DNA of 64,000 bases from Chionoecetes opilio (lineage: Eukaryota; Arthropoda; Malacostraca; Decapoda; Majidae), in assembly GCA_016584305.1 (NCBI GenBank), contig JACEEZ010007157.1, positions 113,007 through 177,006 on the forward strand, written 5' to 3'. Below the pieces are notes generated by a model. That model saw only the letters and a program-made list of their open reading frames with translations. It had not been told where the DNA came from and searched no databases. Below are positions 31,284-41,787 of this stretch, piece after piece; positions within the stretch are counted from its first letter, which is position 1, and every line of letters starts with the position of its first letter. The translations under genes were made by a program, and so were the position numbers.

Positions 31284-31526
31284 CCGGGTTACCTGCAGTG
31301 TAGTGGCGACTGCGTAGCGGTCGCTGGTCAAAGTGGAGTGGACCCGCCATGAGGCGGCCGGTGCCAGGTCACTGGAGACCAAGGTGAGGTCCAGCCTGCC
31401 AATCCGGACGTGGGTGGGCTCCCCGGTGTTTAGGAGGACAATTTCCGGCACCTCCTCCAGCACCGCGGCCAGGTGGTGGCCCGCACGGTTGGTGGGGGAG
31501 ACAGACTGCAGTATCCGGTGGTGGGC
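31284..31526 (-). pseudogene. I-group LINE AP endonuclease, C-terminal part (copy 1)
   Basis: The minus-strand product contains AHHRILQSVSPTNRAG, IVLLNTGEPTHVR, GRLDLTLVSSDLA and then LTSDRYAVATTLQV. In functional APE-type LINE endonucleases the last motif carries SDH; here the His is Arg, so the catalytic site is damaged. The segment is separated from the N-terminal half (32778-33176) by the P-like element. The original codon sequence GDFNA is split exactly at the target duplication. It is followed, across the long-TIR transposon, by the RT at 27636. Confidence 0.85.
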
Positions 31527-31703
31527 GTTGAAGCGAGGCCCACGAGAGAGAAGGGGGGTGAGTGACTTCGGTGGGGGGGTGAGTGAGTGATGACGAGACA
31601 ACATTAGTGCTTCATTTCATCAGTGCTGATTCAAACGTGGACGTGAGAGGTCACGTCGTGTCTCCAATAGGACGAAAGTTGAGACTTATTTATTGAGGTA
31701 AAC

Positions 31704-32336
31704 ATGCCTTTTATGTGTTGTGTCCCAAATTGTAAAGGGAATGATCGAAAAGGACCAAGAGTCAGTGTTTTTTCTTTTCCAAGAAGTGAGGATGGGTTGG
31801 ACAAGTGGTTGCAGGCTATCATGAGAGACCACTACACTCCAAATAAAAACATCAGGGTAAGTAATGTGTTACTGTTGTAATATATTTTTTAAATATAAAG
31901 CACGTTTAGCTTGACTATACTGATACAGGGGATGCGTAACTATAAGTTATGAGGGGAAATTGAAACTATTGAATTGACACTCAACTCGAGAGGCGGAGAG
32001 TAAGGTGTGGTCTGATAGTTGTTAAGTCGTTAAAGGGATATAATAAAGGAAATGTCGGGCCTCGAGATACTTAAAATCTTAAGTCTAATCTGGTATTTCC
32101 TGTCATTTTAAATATTTTGAGTGGTTAAACAGGGTTGGCAAAATTCCAAATAACCGTAATATATATCTAGGAAATAAACAACGGCAGAGTTATGAAAGGG
32201 AGGTTAACAATGTTCAACTCTTTTTCAGGTATGTGAAACATACCTGAAACCTGAGGATCAAGTATATGATACTTCGTTCTTCGATGAGGCTACTAGGAGA
32301 AAACTGATGGCAAAGCTTGACAGACCTAAGACCTGA
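31704..32336 (+). CDS. THAP-domain protein, two exons, 86 aa (in P-like element)
   Basis: Exon 1 is 31704-31856 (51 codons) and exon 2 is 32229-32336 (35 codons plus TGA). The 372-bp intron runs from GTAAGT to a TTTTTCAG acceptor in phase 0, so the spliced frame stays open. A polyadenylation signal AATAAA lies at 32395-32400. The N-terminus MPFMCCVPNCKGN supplies the first two zinc cysteines of a THAP domain. FSFP and the W in DKWLQAI occupy the usual positions, and exon 2 begins VCETYLKPED, the C-terminal zinc half. The family has C-x2-H there and this protein has Tyr in place of His, so zinc binding may be impaired. The protein ends soon after the domain, with no catalytic part. It may be a DNA-binding remnant or repressor of a P-like transposon. 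Confidence 0.75.
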
Positions 32337-32540
32337 CTACATCATTAAGGAAGGAAAATATTTTTGTTGATGCATATACTGTATTATGCATGTTAATAAA
32401 ATTATATAATGTATGTATATATTTTTCTTATTCTATATTATATTCTATATCTATATATATATTCTATATATTTTCTTTATTCTTATTCTACCTTACTGAG
32501 GTAATGCTTTAATTTGCATGCAATTTACTGCATAGCCTAC

Positions 32541-32603
32541 AGGTACTACCTCGTGTAGGTCTCACGGCCTCTTGTAGCTTCCTTATTTTCTTATGTTCTT
32601 ATG
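32541..32603 (+). mobile_element. 3' terminus of CR1-like LINE
   Basis: About 63 bp matching the 3' ends of the LINEs at 38815 and 42315: CTCACGGCCTCTTGTAGC, then TTCCTTATTTTCTTATG and TTCTTATGT. It lies downstream of the THAP gene inside the P-like element. Extreme 5' truncation is typical of LINE insertions. Confidence 0.8.
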
Positions 32604-32777
32604 TAATATGTCAAAAACTGATAATAAAATATATGATTACTTAAAACGTGAGACACACAGCATTTTACAGGGGAGAGAGAGTTAAGTCCACTCTGCGAGC
32701 CCTGAACTGAGCGCACTACTGTTGTGACGTATTATCCCCACCGAACAGGCCTTTTCTCTCGTGGGCCTCGGTTGAAG

Positions 32778-33176
32778 TCGCCACCCACCAGGACGGAGCT
32801 GTGTGTGGCGAGGGAGAGTAGCTCATCAGCCTCCAGCTGCCTCCTCCAGCTGCTGTACGCGTTGTACACAGTCAGCGGGGGGGACGGGAAGCTCCAGCTG
32901 CACTGCCATCACCTCCACACTCTCGCCACAGTGCACGGGGTCCGCTATTCTGCAGTGCGGGAGAGTGCTGCGTACCACCACCACACAGCCGTTGCCCATC
33001 CTCGCCACACGAAAGGTAGTGCACCGTGTATCCCGCTATAACCACTCAAAGTGCTCCGGCGTCAGCGTCTCCTGCAGGAGAACGAGGTCAAGGTCCTCCT
33101 CCACTATGGCCTGGAGGACCTCAGGTTTCTTGCCACGGAGCCCCTGAATGTTCCATTGGAGTACCTTGACCCTGCC
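32778..33176 (-). pseudogene. I-group LINE AP endonuclease, N-terminal part (copy 1)
   Basis: Read on the minus strand from 33176, the product starts VKVLQWNIQGLRGKKPEV, then DLVLLQETLTPEHFEW (the N-W-N and Q-E-T motifs of exo-endo-phosphatase nucleases), VARMGNGCVVVVRS, and ends in SSVLVGGDFN, where the P-like element is inserted. Gly-Asp-Phe-Asn is the catalytic D-x-N motif. One or more frame breaks lie around 33010-33040, so it is not intact. Confidence 0.85.
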
Positions 33177-34514
33177 GGCGGCGGGCGGCGGGGTGGGAGG
33201 GGTGAGGTCACGTACGCCTCAACGCCACTTTCACTTTCACTCAGCTCCAGTATCATCATCATCGGTGGACAGGTGCAGGAAGGGCAGCGTAGTGGAGGTG
33301 GAGGGGAGGAGGGATAGGGGAAATGAGGGACTGTCGTGAGCGAGGGAACCGCGACGCAAATCCCTTTCCATCTCAGCCCAGAGGAAGGCCTCAAGTTCCC
33401 CTTCGTCCCTGGGGACGTCCCCCGGCCTGACCAGAAGGCGCTTCACCACGCCCACCACGCATCCCAGTGCCCCTAGCAGCCCTCCACTATACAGCCCTGA
33501 CAGGAGGACGGGAGTAATCGTCATTGGGCCAGGGGAGGTGGCGGGCTTGTCTCCGGGCTGAGAAAGTGTGGGGGTGGAGTCGCAAGTAACATGAGTGTGG
33601 GCGCGGGTTTGGGTAGCGTGGGCGTCGCCGCGGAAAACACAGGCGACGGAACGGGTGTGGGCATATCCACGGGTGGCGTAGAAGCGATGGGCCAGGCTGG
33701 AGTGAGTGCCATCGTGGGTGACACGGACGCCGGTGTGGGCGAGGGGTCTGCCGCAGATGGCGTGGGAGCAGGCGTGGGCGGCGAGAATGTAGCTGGGGTG
33801 GGAGAGGGATGGGGTCCCGCAGCCTCCTGCCCTCGTGTATGCTGCGCCCTCGCCTGCGCTTTCCATCTCTACCTCTGTCGCCTCGTCGGCCGGAGGGCCT
33901 CGCCCCGGCGCTGCTGCTGCCTATCGTGGTCCGCAGTCCCCCGGGAGGGTCAGTTGGCGAAGATAAGGCGGAGACTCTCTAATCCCCTCGACCCCGCTCC
34001 AGACTCGGTGTCAGGTGCACCCGCACCCCCCCACGCTGGTCTCGTGGGAGGCGGAGCTGGAACAAAGGAACCTTGCGGCCCCGGTCTATCACCGCCGCCC
34101 TGCTGGCGCCTCCCTCCTCCAAGCAGCCGTCGCAGGCGTTCCGGGCAGCGGGGGTTCCAGGCGTGGTGCCCCCGAAGCAGTTTGGGCATCTGGCGGTTGT
34201 GAACTGCCGGGCCTTATGACGCCTGATGCACTGCTCGGATGAGTGCGCCTGCTGCAAATGCCACACCTGACGGGATGTTGACAGCGCCCTTGCAGGTGAT
34301 TATACCGCTGGCACCGGTAACATGGCAGGGACTCCCTGTCGTAATGGCACAGGGAATATTTACCCCAAGACCCCAGGTCCAGCATGTCAGGTGCCGCGCC
34401 AATCAGCTCCACCAGCACCTGACGGGTCGGGGCCCTGTCCCGGACGGCACGGAGGCGCCCCGCCGATATCACGCTGGGATGGTCCCGCACCGCTTCCAGG
34501 GGCATGTCGAGTGA
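33177..34514 (-). pseudogene. I-group LINE ORF1 (gag-like), C-terminal part (copy 1)
   Basis: The minus-strand product includes LPLEAVRDHPSVIS-type sequence, then CCHC zinc knuckles: CYRCQRYNHLQGRC, CGICSR with a downstream His/Cys, and CPNCFGGTTPGTPAA/CPNCFGG in the shifted frame. A low-complexity Pro/Ala/Gly-rich tail follows, down to about 33180. LINE ORF1 proteins of the I group bind element RNA through such knuckles. Frame changes around 34230-34260 and in the tail break the ORF. The N-terminal part continues at 35981-36530 beyond a foldback insertion. Confidence 0.8.
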
Positions 34515-35980
34515 ATGGGGAGTTTTCTAATAAGCTCACGCTCAAGCCTGTCTCTCAGGCTGTCACATCCTCTGCTCTGTGAGGCTGAATGATCTATCAT
34601 TTATCGTAAATTCTCTGTACTTCTTTGGGACATATCAGAATTACCCTTCAATACAACAACTGAAACAGTTCTTAATAAAAAATGTAGTGTATCATTTTAT
34701 TTGTCTGCACTTGATGAAAATATTGGCAAAACAATTGCATACTTGAAAACTCAATCTTTAAAAATCGTCTTTTCATAAAAAAACACAAGTTCAAGCAGAA
34801 TGAGGCTTCAGGAAATATCTACTTGTATGTAAGCATTCACTGAGTACCTATTTTGGGTGTATATGTCTCTCTTACGAAGAACATTTAACCAAGAAGTAAT
34901 TTAAGTGCTTGGCACCTCAACGAACAGTCCTCTATCGAAGACAATACATGGTCTTGTTTACTATTTCCCCCGCCGCGAACTCTAAGCCCCTCCACCTCAA
35001 TCTTTCCCTCTGAATCAATCAATCAACCCTTCCCTCTGAATACCCTATGTCCTCTGGTTTATCCTATTGTAACGAAGGAGGGTGGGGGCAACCCACCCCT
35101 CTCAAACTTCGTCACACTAACGGCTCGGGGCTATGGAGGAGACGGAAAGGACTGCAAGGAGACATTTACTGTTGTGCACGGCTTTATTACCCCAACTACT
35201 ACTACCCACAGTACATAGTGACTGCACGTCTGTCACGTAACTACACGCGCCACTCCACTCCGCCCCAACACAACACAAGTCACAGTCAAAGCACGAAATA
35301 AGGAGACGAAAGTCTTCTTTATGTGGGAAACGGTATGTGGGAGCGGATGCCACGAATATTCCAGTAGAGGATAGAGAGTGTGATGAGATAAGCGGGTGAT
35401 GATAGTTAGGATGACATGTAGCCTGTGGTATTGAGAAGTTAGGAGTATCAGTGATATGAGCTGTGAGGTAAGGAGCGGCGGGTCACAGCTGTGGCGATAA
35501 GGCGCTGAGCTGTCCATCCCCGTGTCGTGTCAACAGGAAAGTGGGTGATAGCAGATCCTGCCGGCGGGATGGTTTCTGTGGAGATGCTGAACGCCACACT
35601 CTGTTTTGGTTAAATGTTCGTCGTAAGAGAGACATATACACCCAAAATAGGTACTCAGTGAATGCTTACATACAAGTAGATATTTCCTGAAGCCTCATTC
35701 TGCTTGAACTTGTGTTTTTTTATGAAAAGACGATTTTTAAAGATTGAGTTTTCAAGTATGCAATTGTTTTGCCAATATTTTCATCAAGTGCAGACAAATA
35801 AAATGATAAACTACATTTTTTATTAAGAACTGTTTCAGTTGTTGTATTGAAGGGTAATTCTGATATGTCCCAAAGAAGTACAGAGAATTTACGGTAAATG
35901 ATAGAGCATTCAGCCTCACAGAGCAGAGGATGTGAGATGCGCGAGAGACATCTGGCGGTTTAGCTTCGAAAACTCCCCAT
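34515..35980. mobile_element. Foldback/MITE element with ~340-bp inverted arms
   Basis: The outermost inverted termini are ATGGGGAGTTTTC (34515-34527) and its complement (35968-35980). After a diverged ~35-bp zone, inverted arms run from about 34562 to 34893 and from 35605 to 35935, with few differences. The unique centre is about 700 bp and has no supported ORF. It is inserted in the LINE ORF1. I could not identify a clean target duplication. Confidence 0.85.
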
Positions 35981-36530
35981 AGCTCTGGAGGACAGCCTTG
36001 GTGTGTCTCTCCGCGGGGTCAAGCAACACAAGCCTGGCCGGGGCGTCCCGGGCTCCTGAGCTAGGCCACACATCCTATCGGTGGAGGCGTCGTCCTTGGG
36101 GATCAGGACGTATTCCCCCTTCAGGTTGGGCCTGACATCCATTTGCAGGCCCGGCAGGTCCCGCTGCAGGGCGAGCATTGCCAGGTAGAGGTTGGCATAG
36201 CCTGTCGTGCAACCGAGTTTGAACCTCGGCCACCTGCTGCCCGCGTCAGGTGCGGGCTGACGTCTTGCCCCTGGCTGTTCACGGTGGACCAATTACCACC
36301 CTGTTCCTGAGGGGCGTCAACATCACTGCCGGCGTCTCCTTCGCCTTGGCGCAGATCAGCCCCATCACCCTTCTCCAGGCAAACGGAGGCGTCGCTTGGG
36401 AGTGCCCGAGCTATGAGCTCCTCCCCACAGGGCGCCCGTAAGACGACATGCTTGGGCGTGGCGCTCGAGACAACCTCGCAGGACGCCTCGGTATATAGGA
36501 GGCCGCAGCACGGGTGCCATAAGGCAAGTT
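35981..36530 (-). pseudogene. I-group LINE ORF1 (gag-like), N-terminal part (copy 1)
   Basis: The minus-strand product contains GYANLYLAMLALQRDLPG, LQMDVRPNLKGEYVLIPKDD and ASTDRM, in the style of LINE gag N-terminal regions, with an upstream CG-rich stretch to about 36530 in other frames. It is the 5'-most recognisable part of LINE copy 1. Together with 33177-34514 it flanks the foldback element. Confidence 0.7.
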
Positions 36531-36862
36531 AAGTTAATTTAAGTCAATTTCCGCCACTTAGGTAAGTGTATTTACATCTCTTACAAAAAACTTATTGTAG
36601 CCTTACATTATATCATAAAGTAATCGTCCAGACCCAATTATTTTTTGCCTAATTATGTTGAATGAACATTCAAAACACCTAATCCACCAAAATAATTGAT
36701 TTCCAGGCCTTATTTCCGTAAAAACACGACTTTTGTAAAAAGTGCGCGAATTTTTTTTTCTTCCCTCCAACAGGGCTACGCATGTTATTGATGACGTCAC
36801 GAGAGGAACGCTCCAATGTAAACAACGCTCGTCTGCCTCTGTGAGACCTGTCAGCAAATGTT

Positions 36863-37066
36863 ATGATGAGCGATTGTACTTCGGTGTCAGACAGTGAATC
36901 TGTCGCTGTGATAGATCTAGATGCTCAATCTGAGACCGAACTAAATGACGCTGCTCGCGTATATGAGGAAAAGGAACCTCAGATTGTGATGGGAGCCCAA
37001 CCCTATATGTTTGAGCCAGAGTACGAGGTGGATGAACAGGTGTTAGCGGAGCCTGCTGAGGTTCAA
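36863..37066 (+). pseudogene. N-terminal fragment of P2X7-like transposon protein
   Basis: The product starts MMSDCTSVSDSESVAVIDLD, is strongly acidic, and contains VMGAQPYMFEPEYEVDEQ before running into the AC minisatellite, which destroys the remainder. Acidic N-termini followed by a QPYMFEPE-like phrase are, as I recall, shared by numerous invertebrate proteins labelled P2X purinoceptor 7-like, which are often repetitive. The zinc-binding C-terminal domain is absent here. There is no evidence that this is a real receptor gene. Confidence 0.5.
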
Positions 37067-37589
37067 CACTACTCCACACACAAACACTTCTACACACACA
37101 CACAAACACTACTACACACACACAAACACTACTACACACACACACAAACACTACTACACACACACACAAACACTACTACACACACACACACACAAACACT
37201 ACTACTACACACACTTAGAGTATTCCATAGTGTAGTGGTTAGCACGCTCGGTTCACAACTGAGAAGTCCCGGGTTCGTTCCCCGGGCGGAGCAGAAACAG
37301 ATGGGTTGTTTCCTTAAAACCCTAGCCCCTATCCACCCAGCAGTGAATGGGTACCGGGTGTCAGCCGGGGGTTTGTGACCCCCCTCCCGGGGTGCTGGCT
37401 TCGGCCAACACTAATCACTAAGGATGAATGCTAAAAATGTTGATATGGAGACGGGGCCACACGAGCATTGCTCTGGCCCTGTAAAAATACAACTAGATGA
37501 ATACAACTAGATGAATACATAAACACTACTACACACATACACACACACACACACACTACTACACACATACACACACACACAAACACTAC

Positions 37590-37620
<31 letters not shown>

Positions 37621-37674
37621 TACCACACACACACACAAACACTACTACACACACACAACCATACACAAACACTA

Positions 37675-37707
<33 letters not shown>

Positions 37708-37949
37708 TACTACTACACACACACAAACACTACTACACACACACAAACACTACTACACACACACACTATTACGCACACACACACACACAAACACTACTAC
37801 GCACACACACACACAAACACTACTACCACACACACACACACACACAACACACAACACACTACTACACACACACACCACACACACACACACACAACAAACA
37901 CTACTAAACACACACACAAACAATACTACACACACACACACAAACACTA

Positions 37950-38005
<56 letters not shown>

Positions 38006-38475
38006 CACTACTACCACCACAACACAACACAACATTACTACACACACACACAAACACTACTACACACCACAAACACACAACACACACACTACACACACAC
38101 ACAAACACTACTACACACACACAAACACTACTACACACACACAAAAACACACACACACACACAACAACTACTACACACACAAACACTACTAACACACACA
38201 CACACAACACTACTACGACACACACACACACAAACACTACCACACACACACACACACAAACACTACTACACACACACAACACTACTACACACACACAAAC
38301 ACTACTACACACACACAAACACTACTACACACACACAAACACTATACCACACTCACACAACACTACACACACACACACAAACACTACTACACACACACAC
38401 AACACACAAAACCTACTACACACACACACACAAACATCTACTACACACACACCACACAACACTATACATACAACA
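37067..38475. repeat. AC / ACACTACTACACAC compound minisatellite
   Basis: Tandem units of about 18-26 bp made of a CA run plus AAACACTACTA. The array is interrupted by a SINE (37215-37510). Val/Cys and Thr/His frames are artefacts. Confidence 0.93.
37215..37510 (+). mobile_element. tRNA-Val-derived SINE, copy 1
   Basis: The head TAGTGTAGTGGTTAGCACGC followed by a CAC-anticodon-like loop (TTCACAA) and GGTTCGTTCCC gives A and B boxes of a valine-type tRNA. A ~200-bp body follows, ending in repeats of ATACAACTAGATGA. One base of the B box is changed from consensus. It is inserted in the AC minisatellite. Confidence 0.88.
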
Positions 38476-38499
38476 AAAACAACTACCACCCACGCAGCG

Positions 38500-38814
38500 C
38501 GGAGAAGGAGTCTTCTTTGGTTACGTCGTCATCGAGCGTGGGCATGCGTCTGCCAGTTGCCAGCACGTTTCGAACTCGTGAATTTACATTTGATTTCGAT
38601 TATTTAAACAACGCTGACTGATGCAAGATGACGACAATGGGTGATACACTCGATAATGGCTATACTCTAACTACATCAAATCAGGAATGATGAAACGGTC
38701 TGGACGATTACTTTAAGTTAAACTTACATTACATACTTATACTAATCTTATATCTATACATTTATATGAGATGAGCGGGTACCAGCCCGCCGCTGGAGTC
38801 ACAAGCGACTTCAT
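38500..38814. other. Right end of the TIR element plus short flank
   Basis: 38500-38713 is the element's non-minisatellite right end. 38714-38814 is flanking sequence with GATGAGCGGGTACCAGCCCG, a phrase echoed on the other strand near 63210. No coding evidence. Confidence 0.5.
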
Positions 38815-39465
38815 AAGAACATAAGAACATAAGAAAATAAGGAAGCTATAAGAGGCCGCGAGGCCTACACGTGGTAGTTCCTGACACCTAACACTACCTA
38901 CATCCACCTTCCATCCCCATCCATGAACCTGTCCAGCCCCTCTTTAAAGCTCCCCAATGACTCCGCACTAACTACTTGTCTACTGAGTCCATTCCACTCA
39001 TTCACCATTCTATTTGTGAACCAGTTTTTCCCTATTTCCTTCCTAAATCTACGCCCTTCCAGCTTGAATCCATTACTTCTTGTTCTACCTTTGTTAAAAG
39101 CCGTAAGAACTTTTCCTACCTCTCCTTTATTAAATCCCTTTATCCACTTAAAAACTACCATCAGATCGCCCCTTACTCTGCGTCTCTCGAGTGAGTGTAA
39201 CTTTAATAACTTCAATCACTTCTCATAACTAAAGTTACGCATCCCTTGTATAATTTTGGTCATCCTTCTCTGTACTGATTCTAACAAGGCTATATCCATC
39301 CTGTAATATGGAGACCAAAACTGAACCGCATAGTCTAGGTGAGGTCTGACTAGAGCCAGATAAAGCTTTAGAATAACGTCCGCACTTCTACTTTTAACAC
39401 TTCTGGTAATGAATCCTAACACTCTATTACCTCTATTTCTAGCTTCAATACATTGTTCGCTCATC
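38815..39465 (-). mobile_element. CR1-like LINE, 5'-truncated copy 1
   Basis: The minus-strand product retains only the RT thumb and C-terminal region: QCIEARNRGNRVLGFITRS, YLALVRPHLDYAVQFWSPYY and LHSLERRRVRGDL, then a C-terminus ending in DRFMDGDGRWM. It ends in the family's 3' tail TTCTTATGTTCTTATG (plus strand near 38815). A stop lies between the two open parts (39215/39216). It abuts the I-group LINE copy 2. Confidence 0.88.
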
Positions 39466-40456
39466 TTCGCTCATCATCATCGCTCACTTCCTGTGAGCGA
39501 GGCTCGTCACCTCGCTCCATGTTCCGCTGTGTAGTGCGTGGTGCGCTCAGCGGGGGGGGAGGGGCGCTGTGCGCCACTACCAACAGCCGAGGCAGGTCCT
39601 CTAGTGCCCGCCGGAGCACCAGGGCTGCCCTATCCTCGTCGTCCTCTGGGCCGCCGATCTGCCGCCTCAGCTGAGCCGTGGCGGGGCAGGACAGCAGGTT
39701 GTGCCTTAGTGGGTGTTGGGCGAGGTGGCCACAGTGGTGACACTGCCGACTCTCAAAATCGTCCCTCAGCACCTCCAGGGTGCGATAGCCAAGCCGTAGT
39801 CGGTGTAGCTTGATCTCGTCTGCCCTGGAAAACTGGCGGGCGAGAAGCAGTGGGCGGTAGGCGGTGGCTTTGGCATACCAGGCCGCCTGCCGCGATGACG
39901 CCTCCATCTCCCGATGTTGCTGCTCGGTGCTGTTGGCGGCAGCACGTCTGGCCATCGTCTTGACCTGCTGTATGCTGGGCAGAACGACTGTGATTGTAGG
40001 CCACCTGGTGAGTGCGCGGGCCGCCTCATCAGCAGCCTCGTTCCCCGGCAGCCCAACATGGCTGGGCACCCAGTTGAACCGCACGTGACGCCCCTGCGCG
40101 GCGATTATTTGGGCGAGGCCCAGGATAGTGGTTGTGAGCCGCACGTTGTCCGCTGCTGGGCTCAGCTGCTGCAGGACCTGTAAGGCAGACCTGGAGTCGG
40201 AGTGGACGACCATCATCTCCTCCCGACGATGGCAGGCGTGCTCCAGGGCGTGCTGTATTGTCACCAGCTCCGGCTGCAGGGTGGAGCAGTGGTCGGGCGT
40301 CCTCCAGGACAGCACTTCCTGGCCAGTGACCACCGCCGCGCCAGTCGTGCCTCTCTCAGGGTCGACTGAGCCGTCCATGTAGTAGACGGCGCTGCCTGGG
40401 ACGTTGGCTTCTGCAATCGGAGAGGCCAACCGCAGGGCGCTCTCTATTACCGCCAT
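39466..40456 (-). pseudogene. I-group LINE RNase H and C-terminal CCHC (copy 2)
   Basis: A 331-codon open frame on the minus strand is a near-complete RNase H domain with all acidic positions: VYYMDGSVDP, the Glu in LQPELVTI, the Asp in VHSDSRSA, and WVPSHVGLPGNEAADEAA. A C-terminal extension includes CHHCGHLAQHPLRH, a zinc-knuckle-like motif, and ends in an acidic tail. The N-terminal side is cut off by a SINE at 40457, after which RT sequence continues (40818-41506). The frame is open but lacks a start and the RT, so it is a fragment. Confidence 0.85.
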
Positions 40457-40784
40457 AGGGAGGCGGTAGCGGAGTGGTTAGCGTCTCCGACTGGCCTTCT
40501 CGGTGACCCGAGTTCGATCCCCGAAGAAACCCAAAACCTTTCTGCACTGTCGAGTGGCCTAAGAACACCCACATGCCCTGCCCATTAACTCTACCTTCGA
40601 TTGCGAGTGCATCGGAGGACACAGGGGGGCGGCATGAGCCTCTAATCACAGGCGTCACTATAAGAATCCTGCCTGCGCCACCACGGGCGAGGACCAACCA
40701 TCATCACAGCCTTCAAGTGAAACTCCAGAGCCTACCATTCGAGCCCTGGGTCACAACTGCCTGCAGGCGCTATAGGCACAAATA

Positions 40785-40817
<33 letters not shown>
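40457..40817 (+). mobile_element. tRNA-derived SINE with poly(A) tail, copy 1
   Basis: The head GGCGGTAGCGGAGTGGTTAG supplies the A box and GAGTTCGATCC the B box; the tRNA type resembles Ser/Leu. The body runs to GGCACAAATATGT and is followed by a ~27-bp A run ending at 40817. It is inserted in LINE copy 2, between the RT C-terminus and RNase H, in the opposite orientation. Confidence 0.88.
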
Positions 40818-40818
<1 letters not shown>

Positions 40819-41506
40819 GTCAGTGCGTGCTGCCGCAGCTCGGCCCGGGTGCACAGCGACTTACTGGCCGACTTACTGGTGATGACGACTTCCACTGTCG
40901 GGGCTTGCCACGGAGAAGGAATGACGTAGAAGGCGGCAGGAGGATCGGGTCCTTCCTGCAGTAGCTGGTCGAGGTCGAACAGGTGGTTGGCAGCTTCGGC
41001 CACCCTCCGTAGCCAGGTCCTGCCAGCTGACAGGTCATGCCCTTGTGGCAAGACCGTGCTCAGCTTTGTCCGTGCTGCAGACTCTCTCACTAGGTGGAAG
41101 ATCTTGGCCACCCGACAGGCCACACTCTGCTGAGTCCTGGTGGTCAGGGGCACCAGGCGGGCCTCGCTCTGCATGACGCAGCCGCTGGTCCAGCTTGGCG
41201 CCCCCAGCATGGTCCTCATGGCCTAGTTTTGGATGACCTCGATCCTCTTCTGTTGGGTTGGGGACAGCGCGATGAGCACCGACGCGCTGTAATCCACAAG
41301 CGCGCGGACGGCATGCACATAGAAGGGTCGCAGCACAGCGTACAAGGCCCCGGCGTGTGTCCTCGTCATGGCCCTCATAACATTGACCCTCGCCTGAGTC
41401 CTCTTCCTCAGGTACTTGACCTGAGTGGTGAAAGTCAGACCCTGATCTATCAACACCCCGAGGTACTGGTAGGATGGGCGCGGCGGTGGTCACAGCCTGA
41501 CCTGAC
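40818..41506 (-). pseudogene. I-group LINE RT thumb and linker (copy 2)
   Basis: The minus-strand product shows YLGVLIDQGLTFTTQVKYLR, MRAMTRTHAGALYAVLRPFY and, in the next open frame after a stop near 41223, GAPSWTSGCVMQSEARLVPL and CTRAELRQHAL. These align residue by residue with copy 1 (25617-26160). The 5' side is cut by a Harbinger-type MITE at 41507. Confidence 0.85.
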
Positions 41507-41509
41507 TTA

Positions 41510-41787
41510 AGGCCGGTTCCCATCAGCCCGCTTGTACGGCCGTCTTACAACAACACCGCTCAACAATGACGTCACCATCATCACCGCTTGAGTGGTATTT
41601 GTGGTAACTGGGCACAGTTGGCAACTCCGCTCGAGCGGACACCGCCGAGCGGGAGAGATGACTTGAATTTAACTTTGTACGGCGGCCGTACAGCGGTACG
41701 GTGGTGCGGTAGACTTTGTTGTGACGTCATTGTGACGTCTTTGTTGTTGTACGGCGGCCGTACAAGCGGGAAGGTGGGAACCGGGCT
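41510..41787. mobile_element. PIF/Harbinger-type MITE
   Basis: The left end AGGCCGGTTCCCATCAGCCC and the right end (reverse complement AGCCCGGTTCCCACC) are inverted repeats, with a further shared GCTTGTACGGCCG. The flanks are TTA at 41507-41509 and 41788-41790, the typical 3-bp TWA duplication of PIF/Harbinger. It is 278 bp, has no ORF, and contains two TGACGTCA octamers (41568-41575 and 41722-41729). Confidence 0.82.

Larger units (their letters stand above)
31534..32770. mobile_element. P-like DNA transposon, non-autonomous, THAP-encoding
   Basis: The left terminus CGAGGCCCACGAGAGA (31534-31554) and the right terminus (32750-32770) are inverted repeats, 20 of 21 bases matching. The flanks are GTTGAAG at 31527-31533 and 32771-32777, a 7-bp (possibly 8-bp with one change) target duplication made in the LINE endonuclease gene. 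P-superfamily elements make 8-bp duplications and encode THAP-domain transposases, and this 1.24-kb element carries a THAP ORF but no transposase catalytic region. A short LINE 3' end is nested at 32541-32603. Confidence 0.82.
36618..38713. mobile_element. TA-flanked TIR element with P2X7-like ORF
   Basis: The left terminus AAGTAATCGTCCAGACC (36618) and the right terminus GGTCTGGACGATTACTT (ending 38713) are perfect 17-bp inverted repeats. Each is flanked by TA. A related right-end sequence recurs, reversed, at 44956-45070. Inside are an N-terminal ORF, a long AC/ACTACT minisatellite and a SINE. The superfamily is uncertain; TA duplication plus a P2X7R-like ORF recalls the ISL2EU-type transposons. 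Confidence 0.75.

Noticed and set aside
37221..37290. A tRNA-Val gene
   Set aside because: The match has a mutated B box and runs directly into a SINE body that recurs at 44181-44480, so it is a SINE head.
36863..37378. A P2X7 receptor gene
   Set aside because: Only an acidic N-terminal phrase is present, it lies inside a TIR element, and the remainder is minisatellite and SINE. No transmembrane or channel sequence exists.
40457..40520. A tRNA-Ser/Leu gene
   Set aside because: The same head occurs three times attached to a common body and poly(A) tail; it is a SINE promoter.
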